Notes under the pieces: generated by a model
Database searches by the model: none
What the model was told of the DNA's origin: nothing
The model's input: only the letters and a program-made list of their open reading frames with translations
Program-made: the position numbers and the translations under genes
Shown here: piece after piece, positions 35,842 to 44,984 of the stretch
Numbering within the stretch: position 1 is the stretch's first letter
How the letters are laid out: every line of letters starts with the position of its first letter
NCBI GenBank assembly: GCA_016704305.1
Contig: JADJAL010000028.1
Span: forward strand, 13,715 to 77,714
Origin: Haliea sp.
GTDB taxonomy: Bacteria; Pseudomonadota; Gammaproteobacteria; Pseudomonadales; Halieaceae
Length of the DNA stretch: 64,000 nucleotides
Reading direction: 5' to 3'

Positions 35842-37084
35842 TCAAATGCGCTTATCGAAGGTGATGGGCATGGCCTTGATGCCCTGCACGAAGTTGGATT
35901 TCATGTAAGTCACTTCGCCCGCGAACTTCGGGTTGTCGATCCGCGCCAGGATCTCCTCCAGCATCACGCGCATTTCCATCTTGGCGAGGTTCATGCCGAA
36001 ACAATTGTGATAGCCGATGCCGAAGGAACGGATGTCACGGCTCAAATCCTGGCGCTCGGCGCGATGGACGTCAAAGGACTCCGGATCGTCAAAGACTTTC
36101 GGATCGCGGTTGGCGCCGGGGTAGTACATGATGATCTTGTCACCCCTTCTTGATCGGCGCATTACCCAGTTCCGGTGCCGTAATGTCCTGGGTGGCGGTG
36201 CGGCGCATGCAGATGAACGGCGGGTTGTAGCGCAACATCTCGTATATTGCGCTCTCGATCTTCTCGGGGTTCTGCTGCAGGTAGCGGTACTGCTCAGGGT
36301 TCTCCATCAGGTTACGCATGGAGTGGGAAATCGTGGTGCGGGTACTCTCGTTACCCGCGACAATGATCATCAGGAAAATCCAGCCGAAGGTTTCGTCCGA
36401 TACTGGCTTGCCATTGATGATGCCGTTGAGCAACTGGCTGCTGACGTTCTTCACATCGGAGCCACGGTATTTTGCCGCGAGCGCGTTGGCGTAGACGATC
36501 AGGTTAAGGGAGGCCTCGTCGGCCGCCTGACGCCCACCGGATACATCGGGATCGTCACCGAACATCATGGTGTTGGTCCAATTGAAGATCTGGTGGCGGT
36601 CTTCCGCCGGGATGTCAAAGAAATCCATGATGAGCAGCAGCGGCAACTCCGCCGCGACGTCCGTGACGAACTCGCATGAACCCTTGTCAATAATGCGATC
36701 GACAACGGCGCCGGCATACTTCCTGGCCCGGGGTTCGTAGGTGGCCACCGCCGCCGGCGTGAAGTGGTCGCGAATCAGCTTGCGGTAATCAAGGTTCTCC
36801 GGAGGATCGAGGTTGATGAACATAAGCGACTGGATGTTGTCGACCATCTCCTGATCGAACTCCATGGGGATTGCCGTGCGCAGGCGTGAGGAAAAGAGCT
36901 GATTGTTCCTCGAGACAAAATCAATCGCCGCATGCTGCGTGACTGCCCAGTAAGGCACACCGGAAGCCGGGTCATCTATCTTGATCGCCGGCCCGGCGGC
37001 GCGGATTTTGGCGACGTCGTCGCCGGTAAAGCCATTGCCCAGGTAGGTGGGCTCCATGATATTTGCAAAAGGACATTGGGACAT
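35842..37084 (-). pseudogene. Cytochrome P450, split by one-base insertion
   Basis: ATG 37084 follows GAGGTAAGTGACC. The first frame (to 36140) carries the I-helix IIVAGNESTRTTISHSMRNL and the K-helix ExxR in YEMLRYNPPF. The second frame (35842-36162) carries the heme loop FGIGYHNCFGMNLAKMEM with the Cys ligand. Removing one base from the GGGG run in AAGAAGGGGTGAC at about 36141-36144 joins KKG to DKIIMYYPGANRDP and gives a normal P450 of about 413 residues. The rest is fully conserved. The insertion is either recent or a sequencing error. Bacterial P450s of this type hydroxylate lipids or terpenoids. Confidence 0.85.
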
Positions 37085-37278
37085 GGTCACTTACCTCTGT
37101 TGCCATTCTTCAGGTGACACATAGTACAAGCCTGATGTGATTACGCAAACCGCCCGAAGGCTCGGCATGCCGCGGTGTCCTGGCTTGCACTGATGACACA
37201 ACCAGACTGCTTGGCAGATAATCCGGGGGGAAAAGGGAATTCAGCAATCTCCATATTCCTAAATTGCAGAGCCGGCGA

Positions 37279-37992
37279 ATGCGCCGCAAGACAAAGGCAA
37301 CACGTGCGATGGCATCCATGCGTAATCTGATTGGGAAATTGCAGTCCTACTGGCTGGCTGACGCCAGCTTTGTCACCTTGCTGGTTATGCTGGTCACCGC
37401 CGTATTCATACTGCCGATTATCATGGAGCTCAGTGGCAAGGGCGTGCTGTTGTTCAACATCCTGTTGTTGAGCGTGTTTTTTTCCGGGATTTTCTCGACA
37501 CGCAGCATGGGGCTTATAGCCCTCTCCGCAACGCTATTCAGCGTTCACCTGGCGTTACGCCTCATTCGCTTTGGTGAGAATCCGTATTCCTTTTTTGTCC
37601 TGGAAAATGTCATTGCAATCGCCAATGCGCTCGTCTTCATTTTTATCAACCTGCGACTGCTGTTTCGCGACCAGAGTGTAAACGCATACAGGATCGTCGG
37701 GGCGATCAACGTCTACCTCCTGTTCGCGCTGATGGGGGCGCTGGCTCTCGAAATCATCCATGCCGTAACCGGCAGTTCGATAGGCGGGAATGTTGTGCTC
37801 ACGGGGACAGACAACGATTATCCCCACTTTATTTACTTCAGCCTGGCGTCACTGACGACAGTGGGCTTTGGCGACATTTATGCCGTGAATGTCTCTGCCA
37901 GGATGCTCGCGACCTTTTTGTCGATGTTGGGCATGCTGTTTCCGGCGATAGTCATCGCGCGCCTGGTCGGACTCTCTTTCAAACCCGAATGA
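37279..37992 (+). CDS. Ion channel with potassium-type selectivity filter
   Basis: This membrane protein of about 237 residues (start at 37279 or 37309 uncertain) has five to six hydrophobic segments: LVMLVTAVFILPIIMEL, LLFNILLLSVFFSGIF, FFVLENVIAIANALVFIFIN, IVGAINVYLLFALMGALALE. The pore helix FIYFSLASLTTVGFGDIYAV holds the TVGFGD filter near residue 194. The last helix ends LVGLSFKPE, so there is no cytosolic RCK domain. It would conduct K+ through the inner membrane. Confidence 0.8.
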   Translation: MRRKTKATRAMASMRNLIGKLQSYWLADASFVTLLVMLVTAVFILPIIMELSGKGVLLFNILLLSVFFSGIFSTRSMGLIALSATLFSVHLALRLIRFGENPYSFFVLENVIAIANALVFIFINLRLLFRDQSVNAYRIVGAINVYLLFALMGALALEIIHAVTGSSIGGNVVLTGTDNDYPHFIYFSLASLTTVGFGDIYAVNVSARMLATFLSMLGMLFPAIVIARLVGLSFKPE

Positions 37993-38073
37993 CAGGCGGG
38001 TAACGGTTCAGGTTTTCGTGCGTCATTGGATCAGTTACCGTATACACATAAGAGCAAAAACCGGAGGTTACCA

Positions 38074-39102
38074 ATGGCCCTGAATCGCAGACAGTTTATC
38101 CAGGCCTCCGCTGCCACGGCAGCCGCGACCACGCTTGGGGCCTGCAGCGGCGAGAGTGTATCGATTGATAACAGCCTTCCCGTGGGCCCCTACAACGCCA
38201 AGTCCACCGCCGAGGAAGTCACCGAAGGCATAGATCTTACCGGCAAGACCGCGCTGGTGACGGGCTGCACGTCCGGTATCGGGTTTGAAACCATGCGCGT
38301 GCTGGCCCTGCGCGGCGCGCATGTTTTCGGCACCGGACGCACGCTGGAAAAGGCTGAGGAAGCCTGTGCGCAAGTGACCGGCAGCACGACACCGCTGGCG
38401 CTGGAGTTATCCGATTTTGACTCCTGTGTCGCCTGCGCCCAGGCGGTGGCTGCCCAAGGCAGCTCACTGGATATGCTCATCGCCAATGCCGGCATCGGTA
38501 CCTTTTCCGAGTTTGAACTCGTGGGCGGCATCGAAAAGATTTTCGTGGTGAACTACCTCGGGCATGTCATCCTCACGATGAACCTGCTGCCGCTTGTGCA
38601 GAATGCCGACCGTGGCCGCATCGTCCACGTGGGCAGCCGGATGGGCTACCGAACCGCGCCCGACGAGGGCATAGACTTTGGGAATCTGCGCGGCGAGGGA
38701 GAATTCGATCCCTATCAGGCCTACGGCCGCTCCAAATTGGCGAATGCGCTGTTTTCTCTCAAGCTTTCGCGGATGCTGGATCCCGAGGACACCACGTCCA
38801 ATGTAATCCACCCTGGCTTTGTAAAAACCGATATTGGCCGCAACGCGACGGGCATCATGGGTTTCCTCTACAACAACGCGGCGACACTGATACAGAAGAA
38901 CCCCGCCGAAGGTGCCGCTACCCAGGTCTATGTGGCCACCAACCCACTGTTGCAGGGCGTCAGCGGCGCCTACTTCGAGGACTGCAACCCGGTAAAGGTC
39001 AACATCCCGAACCACGTGTTCGATAGCGCGCTCGCCGACAGGCTGTGGGATGAAACGCTGGTGATGGTGGGCGGCTATCTCCCCGGGACAGCGCCCGCAT
39101 GA
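38074..39102 (+). CDS. Short-chain dehydrogenase with Tat signal
   Basis: CCGGAGGTTACC precedes ATG 38074. The N-terminus LNRRQFIQASAATAAATTLG ends in a lipobox-like ACSG, so export by Tat and perhaps lipidation is likely. The SDR domain has TGCTSGIG for NAD(P) binding, NAGIG and the catalytic YGRSK. Its ALELSDFDS and YLGHVILTMNLLPLVQ segments are like retinol-dehydrogenase-type SDRs. An exported SDR is unusual since nucleotide cofactors are cytosolic; cofactor may be bound before export. The protein is 342 residues long. Confidence 0.75.
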   Translation: MALNRRQFIQASAATAAATTLGACSGESVSIDNSLPVGPYNAKSTAEEVTEGIDLTGKTALVTGCTSGIGFETMRVLALRGAHVFGTGRTLEKAEEACAQVTGSTTPLALELSDFDSCVACAQAVAAQGSSLDMLIANAGIGTFSEFELVGGIEKIFVVNYLGHVILTMNLLPLVQNADRGRIVHVGSRMGYRTAPDEGIDFGNLRGEGEFDPYQAYGRSKLANALFSLKLSRMLDPEDTTSNVIHPGFVKTDIGRNATGIMGFLYNNAATLIQKNPAEGAATQVYVATNPLLQGVSGAYFEDCNPVKVNIPNHVFDSALADRLWDETLVMVGGYLPGTAPA

Positions 39103-39233
39103 TTTATGGATAACCCGGCCGGCCATGCAGCTTACGTCAAAAAACTTCACCGGCAGCACAACCAGAATAGCCCGGGGGCATCTGCAAAATCTGTATATAA
39201 TGAGCCACACACTTTTCCCGGAGTCTTGATACG

Positions 39234-39992
39234 GTGGCACCTATTTCAATTGCAGCAATCGCATTTGGGTTGATTTTTGGCGGTTCGCTCGTCGGTCTGC
39301 TGCTGGGTCGGATACTGCCTGAACATCACAGCAGCACTGAATCATTGGGCGTTGTCCGCCTCTCGATGGGGCTGATCGCGACGATCACGGCGCTGGTGCT
39401 CAGCCTGGTGACGTCGTCCGCGAAGACCGGTTTCGATACGGAGAATGCGACAGTGAAGCAGACCGCAGCCAGCATACTGACATTCGATCGCATGCTTGCG
39501 AACTATGGACCGGAGGCGACCCCCATTCGCCAATCGCTACGGACGATCCTCACCGAAAAAGCGGCAAAAATCTGGCCCGAGGAAGGCATCGGTTCCGTCG
39601 ATGCGGCCGCAGTCGACACGAATGTGGGTGAACATATCGTCGACCAGATCCTCGCGCTGCAACCGCAGACCGATGCCCAGCGCTGGTACCAGTCGCAAGC
39701 GCTCGATCTGTGTAGTCAAATCCTGCAGACTCGTTGGATCGTATATGGTGGTTCCGGCGGTTCGATCCCGACACTGTTCCTTACTGTCATGATCGGCTGG
39801 CTGGTATTACTCTTCGGAAGTTTTGGGCTTTTCGCGCCGCTGAATGGAACCGTTGTCGGGGCGCTGCTGATTGGCACCCTGACGGTGGCAACATCAATCT
39901 TCCTGATTCTGGAGATGGACGAGCCGTTCAATGGTCTGCTCAAAGTTTCGAGCGACCCGATCCAGTACACGCTGGCTCGCCTCAGCCACTAA
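39234..39992 (+). CDS. DUF4239 (bestrophin-like) membrane protein
   Basis: This protein of 252 residues has a signal-anchor helix (AAIAFGLIFGGSLVGLLLGR), a short loop, then GVVRLSMGLIATITALVLSL and a periplasmic or cytosolic helical region (FDRMLANYGPEATPIRQSLR). Two C-terminal helices follow (TLFLTVMIGWLVLLFGSFGL; VGALLIGTLTVATSIFLILE). This is the DUF4239 layout. Anion-channel function is suspected for the family but unproven. The GTG start lies after CCCGGAGTCTTGATACG. Confidence 0.7.
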   Translation: MAPISIAAIAFGLIFGGSLVGLLLGRILPEHHSSTESLGVVRLSMGLIATITALVLSLVTSSAKTGFDTENATVKQTAASILTFDRMLANYGPEATPIRQSLRTILTEKAAKIWPEEGIGSVDAAAVDTNVGEHIVDQILALQPQTDAQRWYQSQALDLCSQILQTRWIVYGGSGGSIPTLFLTVMIGWLVLLFGSFGLFAPLNGTVVGALLIGTLTVATSIFLILEMDEPFNGLLKVSSDPIQYTLARLSH

Positions 39993-40070
39993 ACCAACCC
40001 GGTCCCGGTACGGGATACCCTCAGTTTCGCGGTAAGTGCCGGGCCGGGCGCTGATGCTGCTGATTGAGGC

Positions 40071-42758
40071 CTAACGTTCGAATTCGCGACGGGCAGAATT
40101 GATTACAAATTCCTCGAATGTATCCAGGGCCAGTGGACGACTGATCAGAAAGCCCTGGTAGGCCAGGCAGCCCAGGTCTGCGAGAAAATTCCGCTGCTCA
40201 TGTGTCTCAACACCTTCTGCGATTACTGCCAGGCCCAAACTGTCCGCCAGTACGATAATCATTTTTGCAATCGCCATATCGTTGGGGTCAGTCAATACGT
40301 GTTTGACGAACCCCTGATCGATCTTCAATTGATCCAGGGGCAATCGCTTCAAGTAGGAGAGCGACGAATAGCCGGTACCAAAATCGTCCAGTGAGAAGCC
40401 CACGCCTTTCGCTTTCAATGCAGTCATTTTGGTAATGGCATCTTCCACGTCATCTACCAGCAAGCTTTCAGTCAGCTCCATCTTAAGGCGATGCGGGTTT
40501 GCTCCACTGTGATCGAGAATGCCCAGCACCTCGTCAACGAAATTCGGATGCTTCAATTGGCGAGAGCTGACATTCACAGCGACGCTGAGATGCGCCATTT
40601 CCGGTCGCATGGCCCACTGTGCCAACTGGGCACAAGCGGTTTCGAGAACCCAACGACCCAGGGGAAGAATCAATCCGGTTTCTTCCGCAAACGGAATGAA
40701 TTCGACAGGTGAAACCATGCCGCGCCCGGGATGCAGCCAACGCAACAGGACTTCCGCGCCACTGATCTGGCCCTCGGCGGTTACCTGGGCCTGGTAATGG
40801 AGCTCAAACTGATCGTTCAGGAGAGCCTCGCGAAAGCTTTCTTCCATTGCTGCGCGAGTCATGACTGCGGTTTGCATCTCGGGATCAAAGAAGCGCAACG
40901 TGTTGCGACCCTCGGCCTTCGCCTGGTACATCGCCAGATCGGCTCGTTTGAGCAGGTCATCGGTGCTACTGTCATGATGCGCGAACAGGGTAACGCCGAT
41001 ACTGGTAGTGCTCAGATGCTCGTAATTATCAAGCTGGTAGGGCTGGGTGAACGCGGCCAAAATCTTTGAACCCACGGTTTCAGTCTGCATGACGGCTTCC
41101 TGCATAAATTCGCTCAGCTCCTCCAGCAACACCACGAATTCATCTCCCCCAAGACGGGCCACTGTATCGCCATTTCGAACACAACTGCTTACGCGGTTCG
41201 CTACCTGCTGTAGCAGCAGGTCGCCGATATCATGGCCCAGCGTATCGTTGAGGGTCTTGAAATTATCGAGGTCGAGGAATAGCAGCGCGCAGTATTTTGC
41301 GCTCCTGCCGCTGGAGGCCATGGCTTGCCTGACCCTGTCGATCAGCAATCTCCGGTTGGGCAAACCGGTAAGATGGTCGTAGAACGCAAGATTCCTGATT
41401 TCATCTTCCGCCAACTTGCGTGAAGTGATGTTGTCGACGAGGGAGATCGCTCCGACCACCTCGCCGGTTGCATCCCGTAACGGAGCGTTGTACCAATCGC
41501 ATTGGATAGATTCGCCATTCCTGCGGACATTTTCGTTGACGCTGTTTCCGCCGCCCGTTCCAGAGAGCAGTTCATTCATGACGGAGTCAACATTGGATCG
41601 CTCAGCTTCGGGAACAATGAAGCTGGCATGCTGCCCTAACGCCTGTTCCGCACTGAATCCGAAAATTTTCTCGGCAGCAGGGTTCCATTTCACCACACGG
41701 AAATCCCTATCCCATTCAATAACTCCAAGGGGCGCCTGATCAAATTGCAGCGCCAGCTTCTGGTTGGTTTCAAGGAGCTCTTTCTCAGCTCTTTTACGTT
41801 CGGTGATGTCTTCGATAAACGCCGTGAAGTGCCATGTGTTATTCGTACTGAGCGGCGTGATCGTCAATTCGATGGGGAACTCCTCGCCGCTTCGACGCAT
41901 CCCTGTGGTTTCAACACGCTGCTTCAATATTTTGTCATCCCGCGTTGCTAGAAACCGGGCCAGCTCCTGGCGCTTTTCTTCCTGTATTCGCTCAGGAAAA
42001 ATCGTGTCTTGAAACGACAAACCCAGTACTTCGCTTTTGGAGCGGCCAAAAATAGCTTCTGCACGAAAATTCCAATCCGTGATTTTTCCGTGCACGTCCA
42101 TTCCAATTACCGCGTCCATTGCCGTATTGAGGATTTCTTGAATACGAAATTGAGCCTCCAACAGGTGTCTCATCTCCTTGCCGGAACGGCGACCAACTAC
42201 AATTAATGTAACCAGGCCTGCTATCAATATAGTGGCGGTTACGCGCTCAACGTCACCCCCGGTATTCAACAGTGCGATCGCAGGGGGAGCGAGTGCTGCG
42301 GCGATAAATACCTGCATCGCAGCTTGTTGCGATGCCTGTGTGCTTATGGCTACTGCGCAAACGCTGAGCAGGGTGCCGACAAACAGCATCGGCTCAGCGC
42401 TGCCAGCCTCGGGCATCATCAGGGTCGGGCCGAGTGCCCAGGCGGCGCCAGCCGCAGCGGACCCTGCCCAAAAAAGTCTTCGCCAGCGTGCGAGTGCAAG
42501 CGTCTGGCCTTGAGCTCGTTGGAACGATTTCCACAGCAGATAGCGCGCGCCAGCAACGGAAAGTATCACGATCACCCAAATCGTCATCAATGGCGTCGGG
42601 AAAAACGGCCATAAAAGTCCTGCGAAAATGCAGGATACCGTCACAATCATCAGCAAGCTCTGGCGTAGACGGGCATACGCATCGTGCAGCAGTGCGACCT
42701 CAACATCCTGCTGCGGGCTGACTGCATCGGAAGGTGGGTGCAAAAGTGAGTTCCTCAT
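40071..42758 (-). CDS. PAS-GGDEF-EAL cyclic-di-GMP protein
   Basis: ATG 42758 after GGAGCGAACAA is preferred over earlier frames up to 42875. The protein of about 895 residues has an N-terminal membrane domain with about six helices (LLMIVTVSCIFAGLLWPFF, LFVGTLLSVCAVAIS). Two PAS domains follow (MDAVIGMDVHGKITDWNFRA; APLGVIEWDRDFRVVKWNPA). GGDEF has RLGGDEFVVLLEE and EAL has AEVLLRWLHPGRG, SLDDFGTGYSSLSYLKRLPL and VIAEGVETHEQ. The EAL signature reads EVL with other catalytic residues present, so both cyclase and phosphodiesterase activity are possible. It is divergent from the carotenoid oxygenase. Confidence 0.85.
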   Translation of the reverse strand: MRNSLLHPPSDAVSPQQDVEVALLHDAYARLRQSLLMIVTVSCIFAGLLWPFFPTPLMTIWVIVILSVAGARYLLWKSFQRAQGQTLALARWRRLFWAGSAAAGAAWALGPTLMMPEAGSAEPMLFVGTLLSVCAVAISTQASQQAAMQVFIAAALAPPAIALLNTGGDVERVTATILIAGLVTLIVVGRRSGKEMRHLLEAQFRIQEILNTAMDAVIGMDVHGKITDWNFRAEAIFGRSKSEVLGLSFQDTIFPERIQEEKRQELARFLATRDDKILKQRVETTGMRRSGEEFPIELTITPLSTNNTWHFTAFIEDITERKRAEKELLETNQKLALQFDQAPLGVIEWDRDFRVVKWNPAAEKIFGFSAEQALGQHASFIVPEAERSNVDSVMNELLSGTGGGNSVNENVRRNGESIQCDWYNAPLRDATGEVVGAISLVDNITSRKLAEDEIRNLAFYDHLTGLPNRRLLIDRVRQAMASSGRSAKYCALLFLDLDNFKTLNDTLGHDIGDLLLQQVANRVSSCVRNGDTVARLGGDEFVVLLEELSEFMQEAVMQTETVGSKILAAFTQPYQLDNYEHLSTTSIGVTLFAHHDSSTDDLLKRADLAMYQAKAEGRNTLRFFDPEMQTAVMTRAAMEESFREALLNDQFELHYQAQVTAEGQISGAEVLLRWLHPGRGMVSPVEFIPFAEETGLILPLGRWVLETACAQLAQWAMRPEMAHLSVAVNVSSRQLKHPNFVDEVLGILDHSGANPHRLKMELTESLLVDDVEDAITKMTALKAKGVGFSLDDFGTGYSSLSYLKRLPLDQLKIDQGFVKHVLTDPNDMAIAKMIIVLADSLGLAVIAEGVETHEQRNFLADLGCLAYQGFLISRPLALDTFEEFVINSARREFER

Positions 42759-42935
42759 TTGTTCGCTCCTACCATCCAACAACAGAGTTGGCTCCATGTC
42801 CACAGGCCCTATGCAGGATGTTTGCACTACGCTATTTTGGCCAGCTTGAGGGTACACTACTAATAATTGAAGCAATCGAAGAGCAGAAAGCTATCGACAG
42901 CATACCCACAGGCTTGCCGCCGGAGGAGTAAAGCA

Positions 42936-44339
42936 ATGACCCAACCGTTTCCCCAGCACGCGTTCTTGACCGGCCCCACCGCGCCTTCGGGCGTGGAGTG
43001 CGATGCGCCTGACCTCATCATCGAAGGCGAACTGCCGGCGGACTTGAACGGTGTGTACTTCCGCAATGGCCCCGATCCGCTGTACCCGCCACGCGAGGGT
43101 GACGAGTATCACTGGTTCCACGGCGACGGCATGATCCAGCGCTTCGAATTCAGCGGTGGTCGCGTGGCGTGGAAGAACCGTTGGGTGCGCACGGAAAAAT
43201 ACGCGCTGGAACGCGCGGCGGGGCGCTCGCTGTTCGGGGTGCTCGGCAACCCCATGAAGAGCGATCCGTCGGTGGCCGGCGAACACTACAACACGGCCAA
43301 CACGCATGTGGTGTGGCACGGCAATCGGCTGATGGCGCTGATGGAGGGCACCATCGCCGTCGAGCTTGAACCGAAGACGCTCGCGACCATTGGCAATTTC
43401 AACTACGGCGGCAAGATCAATGGCCCCATTACCGCGCATCCCAAGTTCGATCACGCGAGCGGCGAAATGGTGTTCTTCGGCAACCAGGCCAAAGGACCGT
43501 TCAGCGAATTCCTGCGCATGAACGTGGCGGACCGAGACGGCAACCTCATCAAGGACGAAATGATCGAGGCGCCTTTCCCGTCATTTGCTCACGACTTCTT
43601 TGTGACTGAAAAATACGTCGTTTTCCCTGTGTATCCGCTGGTCTTCAGCCTCGAACGCGCCATTGCTGGCGGTATTCCCATGGCCTGGGAGCCGGAGCGT
43701 GGCGCGCATTTTGGCGTTATGCCGCGCGCTGGCAGCGCCGCCGACGTGACATGGCACAACATGGACCCGCGCTGGAGTTTCCACATGGTCAACGCGTGGG
43801 ACGAGGGCGACACGATCAAGGTCGATGTCTGCGCCTCGAACGCCACCCGCTTCGCACCCAAGCTCGATGGCACGATGGCGAGCGCGGACGACGGACTATC
43901 CCCGGTGCTGCGTCGCTGGACCATCGATGTCGGCGGCACTACCAACACGGTCAGCGAGGAACAACTCGACGACATGCCCTGCGAGTTTCCGCGTACCGAT
44001 GACCGCTTCATGACCCGCGCGCATCGCCATGCCTGGTTGGTTGGCGGTGCCGACGCGCAACTGATGTTCAACCGCCTGGTGCACTTCGACAAGTTGACCG
44101 GCACCCGCACGCTGTGGGGTGACGACAGGTACCTGCTGGGCGAACCGGTATTCGCACCCCGATCAGCCTCAGCCCCGGAAGGCGATGGCTATGTGCTTAT
44201 GCTCGCCTATGACCAGTCGACGGCGCTCAGCCAGCTGCTCGTTTTTGTCGCGACCGACATCGAACGCGGGCCGGTAGCGCGTGCGCTGCTGCCCCTGCGA
44301 ATTCCCGCCGGTTTCCACGGTACCTGGGTAGGCGCCTGA
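42936..44339 (+). CDS. Carotenoid cleavage oxygenase
   Basis: CCGGAGGAGTAAAGC precedes ATG 42936. The protein of 467 residues has LPADLNGVYFRNGPDPLYPP at the start and the iron-ligand histidines in THVVWHG/ITAHPKFDHASGEMVF, FAHDFFVTEKYVVFPVYPLV and at the C-terminus IPAGFHGTWVG. These four conserved histidines form the non-heme iron centre of carotenoid or stilbene cleavage dioxygenases. Length and motifs are normal. Confidence 0.85.
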   Translation: MTQPFPQHAFLTGPTAPSGVECDAPDLIIEGELPADLNGVYFRNGPDPLYPPREGDEYHWFHGDGMIQRFEFSGGRVAWKNRWVRTEKYALERAAGRSLFGVLGNPMKSDPSVAGEHYNTANTHVVWHGNRLMALMEGTIAVELEPKTLATIGNFNYGGKINGPITAHPKFDHASGEMVFFGNQAKGPFSEFLRMNVADRDGNLIKDEMIEAPFPSFAHDFFVTEKYVVFPVYPLVFSLERAIAGGIPMAWEPERGAHFGVMPRAGSAADVTWHNMDPRWSFHMVNAWDEGDTIKVDVCASNATRFAPKLDGTMASADDGLSPVLRRWTIDVGGTTNTVSEEQLDDMPCEFPRTDDRFMTRAHRHAWLVGGADAQLMFNRLVHFDKLTGTRTLWGDDRYLLGEPVFAPRSASAPEGDGYVLMLAYDQSTALSQLLVFVATDIERGPVARALLPLRIPAGFHGTWVGA

Positions 44340-44459
44340 GCGTGCACCTTCCCCGCCACAAGGCGTGCTCGCGCCCTGGCGATGAGGGTACTATTATTGC
44401 AGGCCTGCCCTTATCTTGTTCGCCCCAAACTTGCTATCAATCTAGTGATGGATATCACC

Positions 44460-44900
<441 letters not shown>

Positions 44901-44984
44901 ACGCACGAACCTGTAATCCACGCGAAATTGCACAATCAGCGGAGGCCCTGCCTCCTACATAAGAACGCGATAAGGTAATTGACG

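Noticed and set aside
39193..39201. TATAAT-like -10 element before the DUF4239 gene
   Set aside because: No acceptable -35 sequence at 16-18 bp; the region upstream is GC-rich.
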